Shown here one piece after another: positions 23,943 through 32,963 of a stretch of DNA of 64,000 nt. Numbering within the stretch: the first letter of the stretch is position 1; every line of letters begins with the position of its first letter. The notes under the pieces are model-generated. The model did not search any database, was not told the origin of the DNA, and worked only from the letters and a program-made list of their open reading frames with translations. The DNA is from Bacilli bacterium PM5-9 (GTDB taxonomy: Bacteria; Bacillota_I; Bacilli_A; JAJDGJ01). The stretch lies in contig JARXZD010000004.1 of NCBI GenBank assembly GCA_029893765.1, positions 25,340 through 89,339 of the forward strand. The letters are read 5' to 3'. Made by a program: the position numbers and the translations under genes.

Positions 23943-26522
23943 TTATTTTAATTCAGCAATCATAGCACTAATACTATCAAATTTAGCTTGATAATCCTTT
24001 AATTTTTCTTTTTCTTCATTAACTTTTTGCTCTGGTGCTTTACTAGTAAATTTTTCATTATTTAACATACCTTGAGCTCTATTTATTTCCTTTTGTAGCT
24101 TTTCAAGTTCAAGCTCATATTCAGCAATCACTTCATCATTAGTTTTTTCTTCAACCATACTTAAATCTATCATTACTTTATGACCATCACTTAAAACATA
24201 TGTTTCTATTCTTGAAGCATCATCTTTAATTCCATAATTAAAATTAGTGATTTTTGTAATGTAGTCAGAAACATTTGCTAATTCAAAATCTAATTCATAA
24301 TTAATTTCAATAGCACGTTTAATTGTATAATCTAAACGAATTTCTCTAAATTTAGATATTAATTCAATTGCAGTGTTTATCTCTTTATTTTCAAAGTTGT
24401 ATGCTTCTTTTACCTTTGGATAACTTTCAATAACAATTGTTTCTTTATCAGTTAATGCCATAAATATTTCTTCTGTAACAAATGGCATAAATGGATGTAA
24501 CATTTTTAAAATACATTCTAAAACATATTTTAATACTTGTTTTGTACTGTTAGTTTCAATAGTAGCTTTTGACATTTCAATATACCATGAGCAATAATCA
24601 TCCCAAATAAAGCTATACAAAGCATTTCCAACTACTGTGTATTCATATTTATCCATATTAGTTTCTGCTTCTTGAATTGTTTCATTTAATTTAGATAAAA
24701 TCCATTTATCAGCAGGATGAAGTTTATCTACATCAATTTCACTTTCATTTAAGTCTTCAATATTCATCATAACGAATTTTGAAGCATTCCAAAGTTTATT
24801 AATAAAATTCCATGTTGATTCAATTTTTTCTTCAGAATATCTTAAATCTTGACCTGGGCTAGATGTAGTAGCTAGAAAATAACGCATTGAATCAGCACCA
24901 TATTTTTCAATAACATCCATTGGATCAACACCATTACCTAATGATTTAGACATTTTTCTTCCTTGTGCATCTCTTACTAATCCATGAATTAAAACATCAT
25001 CAAATGGTTTTTCATCAAGGAAATCTAATCCAGTAAAAATCATTCTTGCTACCCAGAAGAAAATAATATCATACCCAGTAACAAGTGTATTTGTTGGATA
25101 GTATCTTTCTAAATCTGCTGTTTTTTCTGGCCAACCTAAAGTTGAAAATGGCCATAAACCACTACTAAACCAAGTATCTAAAACATCTTCATCTTGATGC
25201 CAGTTTTCAATATCTTGTGGTGGTTTAGTATCAACATATACTTCATTTGTTTCATTATGATACCATGCAGGAATACGATGTCCCCACCATAATTGACGAG
25301 AAATACACCAATCTTCTACATTTTCCATCCATTGTAAGAATGTTTTTTCAAATCTTTCTGGATAAAAATCAATAGCATCAGCAGTTTTTTGATAATAAAT
25401 TGACATTTTTGAAAGTGGACCCATATCAACAAACCATTGCATTGATAATAGAGGTTCAACAATAACTCCAGTTCTTTCTGAATGACCTACACTATGAACA
25501 ATTGGAACCATTCGATCAAATGAACCATCTTCTTTTGCCATTTCAATCATTTTTTTACGAGCTTCAAAACGATCAAGACCTTGCAATTCACTTGGTACCC
25601 ACTCATTACTTGCCATTGTAGCATCATCATTCATAATAATTCTAAATGGAATATTATGTCTTACCCCAACATTGAAGTCATTTGGATCATGAGCTGGTGT
25701 TATTTTTACACAACCACTTCCTGTTTCAATAGAAACATATTCATCAGCAATTATTGGAATTTTTATTTTTGAAACTGGTACTATTACTTCTTTTCCAACT
25801 AAATCAATATATCTTTCATCTTTTGGGTTAATAGCAATCGCACCATCACCTAAAATAGTTTCAGGTCTTGTAGTCATTACTTCTAAATATTTTGAGCTAT
25901 CATCAGCAAAATAATATTTGAAATAATGTTCATTTCCTTCAATATCAAAATGATTAACTTCGATATTACTTAGCGCTGTTTTAGCAGCAGGATCCCAATT
26001 AATAATTCTTTCACCACGATAAATTAATCCTTTTTTATAGAAATCAACAAATACTTTTGTAACAGCATTATATAAACCTTCATCTAAAGTAAAACGTTCT
26101 TTACTATAATCAAGAGCAAGTCCTAATTTACCCCATTGTTCACGAATAAAGTTAGCATATTCTTCTTTCCATTGCCATGATACTTCTAAAAATTTTTCAC
26201 GACCAATTTCATAACGATCTGTACCCTGTTCACGCAATTTAGCATCTACTTTTGCTTGTGTAGCAATCCCAGCATGATCCATTCCAGGTAGCCATAAAGT
26301 ATCATAACCTTGCATTTTTTTGTATCTAATAATAACATCTTGTAATGTTGTATCCCATGCATGACCTAAGTGTAATTTACCAGTTACATTTGGTGGTGGA
26401 ATTACAATACAAAATGGCTCTTTTTCTAAATCATGTTCTTGGAAGTATTTTTTATCTATCCAATACTTATTTTTGTCTGCTTCAACTTGTTGATGATTAT
26501 ACTTATCATTTAATTTTTTCAT
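23943..26522 (-). CDS. valS: Valyl-tRNA synthetase
   Basis: Charges tRNA-Val. Seen: about 859 residues from the ATG at 26522 (MKKLNDKYNHQQVE), with GAAGGGAAG upstream. Class Ia features: the HIGH-type motif PPPNVTGKLHLGHAWD near residue 35, a CP1 editing domain, KMSKS in GRKMSKSLGNGVD near 510, an anticodon-binding domain, and a C-terminal coiled-coil arm (ELELEKLQKEINRAQG) typical of ValRS. A further 23 codons are open upstream, but they run through the T-box terminator and are not coding. Controlled by the T-box at 26548-26770. Confidence 0.98.
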   Translation of the reverse strand: MKKLNDKYNHQQVEADKNKYWIDKKYFQEHDLEKEPFCIVIPPPNVTGKLHLGHAWDTTLQDVIIRYKKMQGYDTLWLPGMDHAGIATQAKVDAKLREQGTDRYEIGREKFLEVSWQWKEEYANFIREQWGKLGLALDYSKERFTLDEGLYNAVTKVFVDFYKKGLIYRGERIINWDPAAKTALSNIEVNHFDIEGNEHYFKYYFADDSSKYLEVMTTRPETILGDGAIAINPKDERYIDLVGKEVIVPVSKIKIPIIADEYVSIETGSGCVKITPAHDPNDFNVGVRHNIPFRIIMNDDATMASNEWVPSELQGLDRFEARKKMIEMAKEDGSFDRMVPIVHSVGHSERTGVIVEPLLSMQWFVDMGPLSKMSIYYQKTADAIDFYPERFEKTFLQWMENVEDWCISRQLWWGHRIPAWYHNETNEVYVDTKPPQDIENWHQDEDVLDTWFSSGLWPFSTLGWPEKTADLERYYPTNTLVTGYDIIFFWVARMIFTGLDFLDEKPFDDVLIHGLVRDAQGRKMSKSLGNGVDPMDVIEKYGADSMRYFLATTSSPGQDLRYSEEKIESTWNFINKLWNASKFVMMNIEDLNESEIDVDKLHPADKWILSKLNETIQEAETNMDKYEYTVVGNALYSFIWDDYCSWYIEMSKATIETNSTKQVLKYVLECILKMLHPFMPFVTEEIFMALTDKETIVIESYPKVKEAYNFENKEINTAIELISKFREIRLDYTIKRAIEINYELDFELANVSDYITKITNFNYGIKDDASRIETYVLSDGHKVMIDLSMVEEKTNDEVIAEYELELEKLQKEINRAQGMLNNEKFTSKAPEQKVNEEKEKLKDYQAKFDSISAMIAELK

Positions 26523-26547
26523 AATTATCTTCCCTTCTTTATATAAT

Positions 26548-26770
26548 AAAAAAACGCCCTTAAAATTAAGGACGAATAATCGCGGTACCACCTTAGTTCA
26601 TATTCAAATAAGAATATGCGCTTAAACATTTTAACGCAATGTTTACGAATCAAACTACTATTATTTCACTTGATTAACTCCTAGGCTACTTCAAACAACA
26701 TTTATATACTCTTTCCACCAAATGAGTACTCTCTTTAAAAAAGCGGTTATTTTACTACTCCTATTCTACG
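26548..26770 (-). ncRNA. T-box leader of valS
   Basis: Minus strand: stem I element GAGAGTACTCATTTGGTGGAAAG, the T-box AGGTGGTACCGCG at 26581-26593, and a terminator CGTCCTTAA-TTT-TAAGGGCG with T8 (26548-26574). GTA at 26687-26689 is a possible valine specifier codon, but its place in the loop is not certain. Confidence 0.93.
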
Positions 26771-26778
26771 TTTTTTAT

Positions 26779-26807
26779 ATATTACCACTTTGAAAATAAA
26801 AATGCAA
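26779..26807 (-). promoter_or_regulatory. Promoter of valS
   Basis: -35 TTGCAT (26802-26807), 17-base spacer, -10 TAATAT (26779-26784) on the minus strand, upstream of the T-box. Confidence 0.65.
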
Positions 26808-26835
26808 CAAAAAAAGAAAAGGCAAACACCTTTTC
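26808..26835 (-). terminator. Terminator of the frameshifted secreted-protein gene
   Basis: Hairpin GAAAAGG-TGTTTG-CCTTTTC followed by T7 on the minus strand, 17 bases after the stop codon at 26852. It overlaps the valS -35 region. An intact terminator suggests the gene was recently functional. Confidence 0.8.
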
Positions 26836-26851
26836 CCTTTCCCTTTAGGAA

Positions 26852-27291
26852 CTACTTATAATACGGATAATAATGTTCATGTGTTAGTTTAAACTTATTT
26901 CTAATACCACAAGCTGGGTAATTAATATGTTTATACTTTGTTAATGTACCTGTATTTTTAAATTTTACTTTGGAATACTTTTTAGGATTTGCTTTTATTG
27001 CCCATCCCGAAGTCCCTCCTTCCTTTGAGACAGTAACAGATACACTACCATATCCATATGTTGCTCCAAGGCTAACTGTAACTGATGTTTTTTTATTTGA
27101 AAAATAGTAAAGCGAAGCTTTTTTCCATGTTTTAAAATCCTTATGTTTACCGCCTATTTTCGCTCCTTTTATTGTTTTATATTTGTAATAATTTGACCAA
27201 AGATTACAATGAAATTCAGACTCGTTAGCATTGATATTATTTGTAAGACCAACAAATAATAAACATACTAGAATTATTATTTTTTTCTCAT
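26852..27291 (-). pseudogene. Small secreted protein gene, out of frame at a poly-A run after the start codon
   Basis: From ATG at 27291 the frame is Met-Arg-Lys-Lys-stop. The run of seven A's right after ATGAG (27280-27286) is one base out of register with a long frame. With eight A's the protein would be about 146 residues: a signal peptide (RKKIIILVCLLFVGLTNNI), then a basic aromatic-rich body with GGKHKDFKTWKKASLYYFS, SLGATYGYGSVSVTVS and SGWAIKANPKKYSKVKFK, ending HEHYYPYYK. The long frame has no alternative start. Codon use fits the neighbours, and a good terminator follows. Possible explanations: phase-variable switch, transcriptional slippage, recent pseudogene, or a homopolymer assembly error. 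No family recognised. Confidence 0.75.
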
Positions 27292-27343
27292 AATATAAAT
27301 TCCTTCCATAATATTAAAAATTATGTTACCTTTCTTATATAGA

Positions 27344-27928
27344 TTATTTTACTTCTAATACTAAAGCAATTACCTCCTTTGGTTTTTTTAAATCACTTTT
27401 TGTTTTTAAAACCATAATATCTTTTGAAATATATAAAGAGTTTAAAATATAAAATCCAGGTTTTATATTTAATTTATCTTCATCAGTAATTCTGTTTGTA
27501 TATTCATCAAATTCAGTATTCTTTTTATATTTAAATTTAAAAGTATTTAGAGCTAATGCTCCATCTTCAAGAAAGAATGTATTTTTTATTAACTCATTTT
27601 CATTTTCAGTTATTGAAAATAAAACATTTAAATCTAAAGCATTAATTCCTTTTTCTTTTAATAGTAAATCCTCAATATTTACCACTTTTCCATCCCTATA
27701 ATGCATAATTTTAATTTGGACTTCATTTTTCACTTGCTCAAAATTTTTCGTCTCATATTTAGCAAATAAAATGCTATTATATAACAAATTAACATTATTT
27801 TCATCTAAATTTTCAGAATTAGCAATAAGTACACTTTCACTAGTGTTTTTAAATGAACATGCTGATATAAAAGCAATTAATAAAAGCAAAAAAACTTTTT
27901 TTATTGTTTTAATTTTACTCACCTCCAT
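27344..27928 (-). CDS. Putative lipoprotein, third gene of the OPT operon
   Basis: No family recognised. Seen: about 190 residues with a lipoprotein signal: basic IKTIKK, hydrophobic VFLLLLIAFISAC (lipobox ISAC), then a Lys/Glu/Asn-rich mature part. That part has beta-strand pattern and a NIKPGFYILNSLYISKDIMVLK stretch in two blocks. The first ATG overlaps the end of the PqqD-like gene by 14 bases. The best ribosome site, GGAGGTGAG, sits inside the frame, 4 bases before an ATT codon at 27913; a GTG at 27922 lies within it. The real start is therefore unsure and might be ATT. Predicted to be anchored outside the membrane beside the OPT transporter. Confidence 0.7.
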   Translation of the reverse strand: MEVSKIKTIKKVFLLLLIAFISACSFKNTSESVLIANSENLDENNVNLLYNSILFAKYETKNFEQVKNEVQIKIMHYRDGKVVNIEDLLLKEKGINALDLNVLFSITENENELIKNTFFLEDGALALNTFKFKYKKNTEFDEYTNRITDEDKLNIKPGFYILNSLYISKDIMVLKTKSDLKKPKEVIALVLEVK

Positions 27929-28283
27929 TTTTTGATATATACTTTGAATTTACCTCAATATGATTTAAAAACAACAATAACTTCTCATATAATGGATGAG
28001 CTTGTTCTTTAAATTTTTCATCAACTAGCTCTCCGATTTCTTTAATTGTTCTTTTGCCATCAATTAAATTAAAAACAAAACTTGATTTTTCATCTAATTC
28101 TATTTTTTTATATTCAGGTATTTTCGCTTTTAAACGACGAAAGAATTTTTGAATTTTATGATCTTGTTTGATTAAAATAGTTACTATCCCTTGATCGTTT
28201 GTTTCATATTCTAAATCATCATTAATAACATAGACAATATTTAAAACATCGTCATTTGTTTTAATTGTTTCTTGTTTTTTCAT
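27915..28283 (-). CDS. PqqD-like small protein
   Basis: Seen: 122 residues. The C-terminal half resembles the PqqD domain: SFVFNLIDGKRTIKEIGELV, a helix with an acidic EKF, then YEKLLLFLNHIEV. The N-terminal half is polar (NDDVLNIVYVINDDLEYET). Known: PqqD-type domains (RiPP recognition elements) bind precursor peptides and hand them to modifying enzymes. Here there is no radical SAM or peptide-modification gene beside it. It lies between an OPT peptide transporter and a lipoprotein with overlapping or abutting frames (shares base 28283 with the OPT gene). A role in recognising a transported peptide is possible but is inference. Confidence 0.7.
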   Translation of the reverse strand: MKKQETIKTNDDVLNIVYVINDDLEYETNDQGIVTILIKQDHKIQKFFRRLKAKIPEYKKIELDEKSSFVFNLIDGKRTIKEIGELVDEKFKEQAHPLYEKLLLFLNHIEVNSKYISKNGGE

Positions 28284-30190
28284 TATTGTTTTTTTATCTT
28301 ACCAAATAAAATTGGGCAAGCTGTTGCAACAACAACAAGAATTAATAAAATGATTGCGATACCATTTCCAGCAGCAAATCCAGTTAAGTCTTTTAAGTTA
28401 ATAACTTTCAATACTCGTAATGCAATACCAATTAAACCAATAATTGAACCACCCGCTACTAAACCAGATGATAAACTAACACCATTCGAAACTCTTGCAT
28501 CTCTTTCTACTTCATCTTTAATCATTTTTTCAACTAATACTCTAATTAAAGCACCAACTAAAATAATTGATGTTGTTGCGATTGGTAAATAGAAACCAAT
28601 TGCTACAGTCATTATTGGTAATTTTAATAAATGACAAACTATTGCTAAGAAAATTCCTGCAAAAATCATAACCCATGGTAAGTTTCCAGACATAATGCCT
28701 GAAGTTAAAGTCGCCATTAATTTTGCTTGTGGTAAATCAAAACCACCATTTTCACTACCTATTTGGCTTGATAATATCATAATTGTCCCTACTACTACTA
28801 TTACCCCTACAAGACCTGCAATAGTAAAGTATTTTTGCATTTCATTTTTATTACCACCAATAATATATGTAACTTTTTGTGATTGTAAATATCCACCTGA
28901 CATTGCAATAGATGTAACAATTAATGTTCCAAATAATAATAAAATTTTATTATCAATTTCACTTGTCCATCCCATTACAACAAAGATTAAAGTTAAGATT
29001 ACTAGTGAAGCAATTGTCATTCCTGATACAGGTAAGTTAGATGTTCCAATTGTACCTGTTAAACGACCTGCAACAATAACAAATAAAAACATTAAAATTA
29101 ATGAAACAATCGCACCTAAAATAGCCATTACGATATTTCCTTGAGAAATAACAAATCCTGCAACAAACGCTAAAACAACACCGACAACTAAAATAATAAA
29201 TTGCATTGAGTTTGATTCACCTTCACCAATTTTTGCAGCAAATGTTTGTTTAACTGAAGTAATAATTACTGGAATTAATTTGATTGCTCCAATAATCCCA
29301 CCACATAACATCATACCAGCACCTATGTATTTACCATACGCACCAGAAATTGTTCCAATATCCATAGCATTGATTGCAATATTAGGGTCATCCCATACCA
29401 TTACTCCATCTTTAGCCATATCAGCAAAATAACCAATTAATGGGTTAACTGCAAAGTTAGCAAGTATTGAACCAGCAAACATTGTTAATGATACTTCAAG
29501 TCCAACAATAAATCCAATACCTAATAATAATGGGTTTACTTCTAATTCAAATTTCCATTTGTAAGCAGTATCACCAACATATGAAATAACATTGTTAGCA
29601 ACTCCTAAAACTGAACGTGATAATAAAGTAATTACTCCACCAATTCCAAATCCAATTCCCATATATTTTAGGGCTTCTCCACCTGTATCTGATGCAACAA
29701 GTGTTTCCGAAATCGCCATTGATTCTGGATACATTAATTGACCATGTTCTTCTACTATTAAATAGTTATGAACTAATGATGCAACACCAATACCAATTAA
29801 AACACCAGCAATACCAACTCCCACACCTTCTAAAAAGTTAATTTTACCACCAATTAATAAAATTGCAGGTAAAACGAAGATAATACCACTAGCTACTGAT
29901 TCTCCACCACTTGACATACCTTGAACAAGGTTTGTTCCTAGAATTCCTTTGTTTTTAGCAAGAACACTAATTAGTCCTGCACCGACAATTGCTCCAGGAA
30001 TACCTGCTGCAACTGTTAGTCCAGCTTTCATTCCTGAGTACGCTGTTGAAGCAGCAAATAATGCTGCAAGTAAGATACCAATTAATAATACTATTAGGTT
30101 TCCACCTGTATTATTCTTATCGCTAATATATGGAACATAGTCTTTTCCTGCTACTCCACCATAAGCGCCTTTAGATAATTTTTTATCCAT
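28283..30190 (-). CDS. OPT-family oligopeptide transporter
   Basis: Large membrane transporter. Seen: about 635 residues with 14-16 hydrophobic segments. GVAGKDYVPYISDKN precedes the first helix; then come AGMKAGLTVAAGIPGAIVGAGL pieces (glycine-rich repeats typical of OPT proteins) and LVQGMSSGGESVASGIIFVLPA. The late LPIMTVAIGFYLPIATTS segment matches bacterial OPT members. Known: OPT proteins import oligopeptides or metal-chelate complexes using the proton gradient. Start at ATG 30190, 11 bases after AAGGAG; an in-frame GTG at 30202 overlaps that site. First gene of a three-gene operon. Promoter at 30229-30257. Confidence 0.92.
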   Translation of the reverse strand: MDKKLSKGAYGGVAGKDYVPYISDKNNTGGNLIVLLIGILLAALFAASTAYSGMKAGLTVAAGIPGAIVGAGLISVLAKNKGILGTNLVQGMSSGGESVASGIIFVLPAILLIGGKINFLEGVGVGIAGVLIGIGVASLVHNYLIVEEHGQLMYPESMAISETLVASDTGGEALKYMGIGFGIGGVITLLSRSVLGVANNVISYVGDTAYKWKFELEVNPLLLGIGFIVGLEVSLTMFAGSILANFAVNPLIGYFADMAKDGVMVWDDPNIAINAMDIGTISGAYGKYIGAGMMLCGGIIGAIKLIPVIITSVKQTFAAKIGEGESNSMQFIILVVGVVLAFVAGFVISQGNIVMAILGAIVSLILMFLFVIVAGRLTGTIGTSNLPVSGMTIASLVILTLIFVVMGWTSEIDNKILLLFGTLIVTSIAMSGGYLQSQKVTYIIGGNKNEMQKYFTIAGLVGVIVVVGTIMILSSQIGSENGGFDLPQAKLMATLTSGIMSGNLPWVMIFAGIFLAIVCHLLKLPIMTVAIGFYLPIATTSIILVGALIRVLVEKMIKDEVERDARVSNGVSLSSGLVAGGSIIGLIGIALRVLKVINLKDLTGFAAGNGIAIILLILVVVATACPILFGKIKKQ

Positions 30191-30228
30191 TGAATAATTC
30201 ACTCCTTTTTTCTTTTTTCACATAAAGT

Positions 30229-30257
30229 ATTATAACACATAAAAAGAGTAAAGTCAT
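30229..30257 (-). promoter_or_regulatory. Promoter of the OPT operon
   Basis: -35 ATGACT (30252-30257), 17-base spacer, -10 TATAAT (30229-30234) on the minus strand. The -10 is perfect, the -35 weak. Confidence 0.6.
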
Positions 30258-30374
30258 TTGAAAAGAGAAATTTTTAGCAAATAATATATTTTTTATCATA
30301 TTTTATTTTAAAGTAAATTTTGTGTAAACAGATTAGAAAGTATGATAGAATATACAAAGAAAGGATGCGCTATT

Positions 30375-31496
30375 ATGAAAAAGAAAGTTGTTATAGTCTG
30401 TATTATTTACTTTTCCTTAATATTTTTTCTTTCACAAATTAAATTTGATAATACTACACTAATTCAAAAACAAATTGAATTTGAAAATAATGTTTCTATT
30501 AATAATGAATTGCTTCTTTTTAATAAAACCATTAATGAAAACTCAAAGAAATTTTCTAATGATTTCATAGATATTTATTCTAATCAATTATTAAGTAAAA
30601 ATAGTAATCCTAATTTAATAAATAAAAGTGAAGCTTTAAAATTAAAGCTTGAAAATATTGATGATATTAGTCTTGCTAAAAAAATTGATAAAGTTATAGA
30701 TATCAATCAAAAAAAACAAAAAGAAATCAATAATTTTAAATCATTGATTTACAGTTTTAAAAAATATAAAGGTAATGATGAAAAAGCAAATTTTGTTCAA
30801 ATACAATATATTATTAATGATTATCGAAAAAGAAATAATTATTCTAAAAGTATGGTTGTTAATAATATTGAAAATGAAAAGATAAAACTTGCTTATTTAA
30901 CATTTGATGATGGACCAAGTGCCAATACTAAAAAGATAGTTGATATTCTAAATAAAAATAATCTTAAAGGAACTTTTTTCTTTGTTGGCTTAGAAATGAA
31001 TAAAAAGAAAAATGAAAATGTAATTAGATATGTTATTGAAAATAATCAGGTAATTGGTATGCATGGTTATTCTCATGATTATGTAAAAACTAGAAAAAGA
31101 GATAAATTCAAAAAAGAATTATTTAATATGAAAAATATTTTAAAAAATAAATATAATTATACAACTAATCTAGTTAGATCACCTTATGGTTCTTTTACTT
31201 TAAAAAATAAGGATATTAAATATTATTTAGAAAATGGTTATTATTTATGGGATTGGAATGTTGATACACTTGATTGGGAAGATAAAAGAAAACCAAATAA
31301 AGTTAAGAATAAAACAAGAAAACAAATCATAAATATTAAAAAGAAAAAAGATATTGTAGTATTATATCATGAATATCCAAGTGCACTAGATTCACTACAA
31401 AGCACAATTGATTTATTGAAACAAAATAATTATCATATTATTAATATGAATCCAGAAATATTTTATAGTAATTATTTCAATGATATAGTCGAATAA
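30375..31496 (+). CDS. Membrane-anchored polysaccharide deacetylase
   Basis: Probably deacetylates a cell-surface sugar polymer such as peptidoglycan GlcNAc. Seen: about 373 residues. N-terminal signal/anchor (KKKVVIVCIIYFSLIFFLS), a helical Lys/Asn-rich stalk to about residue 170, then the NodB domain. It has the TFDDGPS catalytic/metal Asp motif, GTFFFVG, GMHGYSHDY with two metal His, the RSPYGSF motif, WNVDTLDW, and VVLYHEY as the final motif (an H-E where H-D is usual). Start at 30375 with AAAGGATG upstream; the longer frame lacks a ribosome site. Single gene, divergent from the OPT operon, ending in a bidirectional terminator. Confidence 0.9.
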   Translation: MKKKVVIVCIIYFSLIFFLSQIKFDNTTLIQKQIEFENNVSINNELLLFNKTINENSKKFSNDFIDIYSNQLLSKNSNPNLINKSEALKLKLENIDDISLAKKIDKVIDINQKKQKEINNFKSLIYSFKKYKGNDEKANFVQIQYIINDYRKRNNYSKSMVVNNIENEKIKLAYLTFDDGPSANTKKIVDILNKNNLKGTFFFVGLEMNKKKNENVIRYVIENNQVIGMHGYSHDYVKTRKRDKFKKELFNMKNILKNKYNYTTNLVRSPYGSFTLKNKDIKYYLENGYYLWDWNVDTLDWEDKRKPNKVKNKTRKQIINIKKKKDIVVLYHEYPSALDSLQSTIDLLKQNNYHIINMNPEIFYSNYFNDIVE

Positions 31497-31523
31497 AAAA
31501 AGCCTTTATTTAAGGGCTTTTTA
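31497..31523. terminator. Bidirectional terminator
   Basis: AAAAAAGCCTTTATTTAAGGGCTTTTT: a hairpin with A-run before and T-run after, between converging deacetylase (+) and adenosyltransferase (-) genes. Its 3' end overlaps the latter's stop. Confidence 0.85.
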
Positions 31524-32051
31524 AAATTCCATTGGCATTTCTTGATAATTGTTTTCTTTATTTAAATATCTCGATAAAACAAATAAGTAATCACTCAATC
31601 TATTTATTAAAGGTAAAATATTTTGATTAATATCTTCTTCTAAACTAAGAGTAACAATTTTTCTCTCTGCTCTTCTAATAATTGTTCTTGCGATATTAGC
31701 AGAGCATGATGCAGGATGTCCTGCTGGTAAAATAAATGTATTTAAAGGATCATTCATTTCTTCAACAAAATCAATGTATTCTTCCATTTTTGTAATATCT
31801 TCCTCTTTAATCGCAAAAGGAATTGTTTGATTTGGGTTTGCTAAATCTTGACCAATTAAAAAGAATAATTTCATCACATCTTCCACTTGTTTTTTTATAG
31901 CATCATTTTTCAAATAATAATATACTAATCCAATATGTGATAATGCTTCATCAGTTGTCCCATAACAATCTATTCTTAAACTAGATTTAGAAATTCTACC
32001 TCCAATTACTCCAGTTGTTTGTTTATCTCCTGTTTTTGTATATACTTTCAT
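31521..32051 (-). CDS. PduO-type ATP:cob(I)alamin adenosyltransferase
   Basis: Transfers the adenosyl group from ATP to cob(I)alamin, giving coenzyme B12. Seen: about 176 residues. N-terminal MKVYTKTGDKQTTGVIGGR (ATP-binding motif of the PduO/MMAB family, T-x-x-G-D), D31-E38 region YGTTDEALSHIG, and C-terminal RTIIRRAERKIV with NRLSDYLFVLSRYLN. All are family hallmarks. Start at ATG 32051 with GAGGTG upstream. Stands alone; no other cobalamin or B12-dependent gene is in the window, so its client enzyme lies elsewhere. Confidence 0.93.
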   Translation of the reverse strand: MKVYTKTGDKQTTGVIGGRISKSSLRIDCYGTTDEALSHIGLVYYYLKNDAIKKQVEDVMKLFFLIGQDLANPNQTIPFAIKEEDITKMEEYIDFVEEMNDPLNTFILPAGHPASCSANIARTIIRRAERKIVTLSLEEDINQNILPLINRLSDYLFVLSRYLNKENNYQEMPMEF

Positions 32052-32147
32052 TATAAACACCTCGCTTAATCATTATTATATATTAACATCATTATCATTT
32101 CAATGTTTAAAAAGTTATGTTATGATAAACTAGAGGTGATACAAATT

Positions 32148-32948
32148 ATGTTTTTACAAGTTTTAGTCGATAACAATACATTTATTGATGATTATGCATT
32201 AGCCGAACCAGCATTAAGTTTTTATCTTGAAGATAACTTTCAAAAAATACTTTTTGATACAGGATACTCTGATGTTTTAATTAACAATGCCAAACATTAC
32301 AATATTGATTTAAATAACCTTGATTATATTGTAATATCACATGGGCATAATGATCATACAAGAGGCTTAGAATATCTTATTGAAAATTATGATTTATCAA
32401 ATACTATTTTATTAGCACATCCAGATATTTTTAATAAGAAAGAAGATGATGATTTAGATATTGGAATAACTATATCAAAAGAATATCTTGAAACAAAAAT
32501 GAAAGTAATCTTAACTAAAGAACCTTACTACATTAATAATAAATTAATATTTTTAGGTGAAATAAAAAGAACTATTCCATTTGAAAATCTTAATCCAGTT
32601 GGTCAAGAATTAAAAGATAATATATGGAAGGATGATTATGTAGTTGATGATTCAGCATTGATATATGAAAATGATGATGTTTTTGTAATAACAGGTTGTT
32701 CACATAGTGGAATTTGCAATATCTGCGAACAAGCAAAACAATTAACTAATAAAAAGATAAGCGGTATTATTGGTGGTTTTCATTTATTTGATGTTGATGA
32801 ACAATTAAATAAAACAATTAACTATTTTAAAGAGAATAATATTAAAAATCTCTACCCTTCTCATTGTGTATCTTTTAAAGCTAAAGCAGCTATAAATAAT
32901 TGTATTCCAATTAATGTGGTTGGAGTTGGTACAAAGCTTGATTTATAA
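32148..32948 (+). CDS. Metallo-beta-lactamase-fold hydrolase (COG1237 type)
   Basis: Seen: about 266 residues. The metal motif SHGHNDHTRG near residue 63, ILFDTGYSD before it, GCSHSGICNI, GGFHLF and PSHCVSFKAK later are the hallmarks of the COG1237 subgroup. That subgroup is named after archaeal methanopterin synthesis (7,8-dihydropterin-6-methyl aminobenzene phosphate synthase). Known: bacterial members are of unknown substrate. Start at ATG 32148 with AGAGGTG 8 bases upstream; the extra 15 codons upstream are unlikely. Ends at a bidirectional terminator facing radC. Confidence 0.87.
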   Translation: MFLQVLVDNNTFIDDYALAEPALSFYLEDNFQKILFDTGYSDVLINNAKHYNIDLNNLDYIVISHGHNDHTRGLEYLIENYDLSNTILLAHPDIFNKKEDDDLDIGITISKEYLETKMKVILTKEPYYINNKLIFLGEIKRTIPFENLNPVGQELKDNIWKDDYVVDDSALIYENDDVFVITGCSHSGICNICEQAKQLTNKKISGIIGGFHLFDVDEQLNKTINYFKENNIKNLYPSHCVSFKAKAAINNCIPINVVGVGTKLDL

Positions 32949-32963
32949 ATCGAGCTTTTTTTA
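32933..32963. terminator. Bidirectional terminator between MBL-fold gene and radC
   Basis: AAGCTTGATTTATAAATCGAGCTT hairpin followed by T7 on the plus strand; the hairpin starts inside the last codons of the plus-strand gene. Confidence 0.75.

Noticed and set aside
26523..26591. N-terminal extension of valS by 23 residues
   Set aside because: It would translate the T-box terminator hairpin, and a good ribosome site precedes the ATG at 26522.
28695..29144. Long plus-strand frame opposite the OPT transporter gene
   Set aside because: Shadow of the hydrophobic transporter reading; no ribosome site and no family features. Other antisense frames (3142-3465, 11364-11810, 28272-28592) were dropped for the same reason.
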